Source: Planctomycetaceae bacterium
GTDB lineage: Bacteria > Planctomycetota > Planctomycetia > Planctomycetales > Planctomycetaceae
Assembly (NCBI GenBank): GCA_003445035.1
Contig: DLVV01000233.1
Location: forward strand, 6,403-14,238
Length of the DNA: 7,836 nucleotides
Reading direction: 5' to 3'
The notes beneath the pieces were generated by a model. The model was given only the letters and a program-made list of their open reading frames with translations, did no database searches and was not told where the DNA came from. The first letter of the stretch is position 1, and every line of letters starts with the position of its first letter. The position numbers and the translations under genes were made by a program. Below, one piece after another: positions 7,078-7,836 of the stretch.

Positions 7078-7100
7078 GGCCGACTTGCAGGCCGGTGCCG

Positions 7101-7109
7101 TGGTATCAT
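7101..7109 (+). promoter_or_regulatory. Candidate extended -10 promoter for the PSCyt1 gene
   Basis: TGGTATCAT fits the extended -10 pattern TGnTATAAT with one mismatch in the hexamer. It lies in the 73-bp gap after the M20 gene and would give a leader of about 35 nt before ATG 7151. No good -35 is seen (TTGCAG at 7085-7090 is too close). Read-through from the M20 gene is equally possible, since no terminator is visible. Confidence 0.35.
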
Positions 7110-7135
7110 CGGTGGGTGGGAACAGAACAACTGGC

Positions 7136-7142
7136 GAGGTGG
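7136..7142 (+). promoter_or_regulatory. Ribosome binding site of the PSCyt1/DUF1549 gene
   Basis: GAGGTGG lies 8 nt before ATG 7151. It supports this start, which also begins a complete signal peptide. Confidence 0.5.
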
Positions 7143-7150
7143 TCCTGGGG

Positions 7151-7836
7151 ATGACGGTGCGGAATCAGGTAACTTGTGGTCTGATGGCCCTGTGGTTGAT
7201 CACCCCGTCCGGAGGTGTCGACGCGGCTGACACCGATGGGCCGGCATTCCTGAGAGACGTGCGGCCGATCTTCAAGGCCCACTGTTTCCGTTGCCACGCT
7301 GCGGGGAACACCGAGGGCGAATTCCGGCTGGACCGTAAAACGCTGGCGTTCAAGGGCGGTGAAACCGGGAAGGCGATCGTGGCGGGCAAGGCTGCGGGCA
7401 GCCTGTTGGTTCAGATGATCCGGGGACGCGGTCCGGGGGATTCGAGGATGCCGCCCGAGGGGGAAGGGCGGGGGTTGCGACCCGACGAGATTCGCGTGAT
7501 CAGCGAATGGATCAATCGGGGCGCGACGTGGCCTGACGGAATTGACGACCAGGCTGATCGACTCAGCCTGTGGTCCCTGAGGCCGATTGGCCGACCGAAA
7601 ATCCCTTCGGTCCAGGACCGGGCGTGGGTCCAAAACCCCATCGACAGCTTCATTTTGGCCCAGCTCGATGCCCGGGAGATGACTCCCTCGCCACGGGCTC
7701 GGCCACGGCACCTGGTCCGTCGAGCGTCGCTCGATCTGCTCGGCCTGCCACCGACACCGGAGGTGGTTGGCGGCTTTGTGGCCGATGGAGCCCCCGGGGC
7801 CTTCGCACGGGTGATTGACCGGTTGCTGGCCAATCC
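7151..7836 (+). CDS. Secreted PSCyt1 + DUF1549 planctomycete cytochrome protein, 3' truncated
   Basis: The frame runs uninterrupted off the right edge (228 residues visible; full members are usually 700-1100 aa). Residues 1-25 are a Sec signal peptide, with probable cleavage at VDA|AD (25/26). A planctomycete cytochrome c domain (PSCyt1, PF07635) follows. It has FLRDVRPIFKAHCFRCHAAG (33-52) with haem site CFRCH at 45-49, then GEFRLDRK (56-63) and DSRMPPEGEG (97-106), where Met100 is a plausible axial ligand, and IRVISEWINRGA (114-125). The DUF1549 (PSCyt2, PF07583) domain begins near 141 with WSLRPI, then NPIDSFILAQLDA (162-174), RRASLDLLGLPPTP (190-203) and VIDRLLAN at the edge. A DUF1553 domain would be expected downstream. 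Such proteins usually pair with a DUF1501 gene; here one lies 1.5 kb upstream on the opposite strand. Function is unknown; extracytoplasmic redox or carbohydrate-related roles are often proposed. Confidence 0.9.
   Translation, partial: MTVRNQVTCGLMALWLITPSGGVDAADTDGPAFLRDVRPIFKAHCFRCHAAGNTEGEFRLDRKTLAFKGGETGKAIVAGKAAGSLLVQMIRGRGPGDSRMPPEGEGRGLRPDEIRVISEWINRGATWPDGIDDQADRLSLWSLRPIGRPKIPSVQDRAWVQNPIDSFILAQLDAREMTPSPRARPRHLVRRASLDLLGLPPTPEVVGGFVADGAPGAFARVIDRLLAN

Noticed and set aside
7078..7100. GGCC...GGCC repeat after the M20 stop as a terminator
   Set aside because: Only a 4-bp stem with no T-run; not distinguishable from chance in GC-rich DNA.

Overview
This G+C-rich window, with mostly G/C-ending codons, reads as a chromosomal piece of a planctomycete (Planctomycetota). 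The assignment rests on three protein families that are hallmarks of that phylum: a DUF1080 (3-keto-disaccharide hydrolase-like) secreted protein, a Tat-exported DUF1501 protein, and a PSCyt1 + DUF1549 'planctomycete cytochrome' protein. No rRNA, tRNA, CRISPR array, insertion sequence or phage gene was seen.

Region 1 (1-4206, + strand) looks like one operon. It holds the last 21 codons of an upstream gene (possibly an amidohydrolase), then a secreted DUF1080 protein (98-808). Next is a membrane-anchored or exported FAD-binding dehydrogenase fused to a C-terminal three-haem cytochrome c tail (805-2604), followed by a second flavoenzyme of the DAO family with a long N-terminal extension (2638-4206). 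The DUF1080 stop overlaps the flavocytochrome start (ATGA), and the DAO gene follows after 33 nt with a strong ribosome binding site.

Region 2 (4208-5635, - strand) is a DUF1501 gene. It converges on the DAO gene, with one base between the two stop codons. A 104-bp divergent intergenic region (5636-5739) then leads into region 3 on the + strand: a cytoplasmic M20-family amidohydrolase (5740-7077) and, 73 bp later, the N-terminal 228 residues of a secreted PSCyt1/DUF1549 cytochrome protein (7151 to the window edge).

The most notable item is the flavocytochrome. Its flavin domain resembles the 'predicted FAD-binding dehydrogenase' group (COG3573-like), yet it carries three CxxCH haem sites at the C-terminus. 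Classic flavocytochrome c fumarate reductases instead carry their haems at the N-terminus, and the fumarate-reductase catalytic residues appear to be absent here. Together with the exported DUF1080 protein, this suggests an extracytoplasmic oxidation step whose electrons leave through c-type haems. The substrate is unknown, and a link to keto-sugar chemistry is only a hypothesis.
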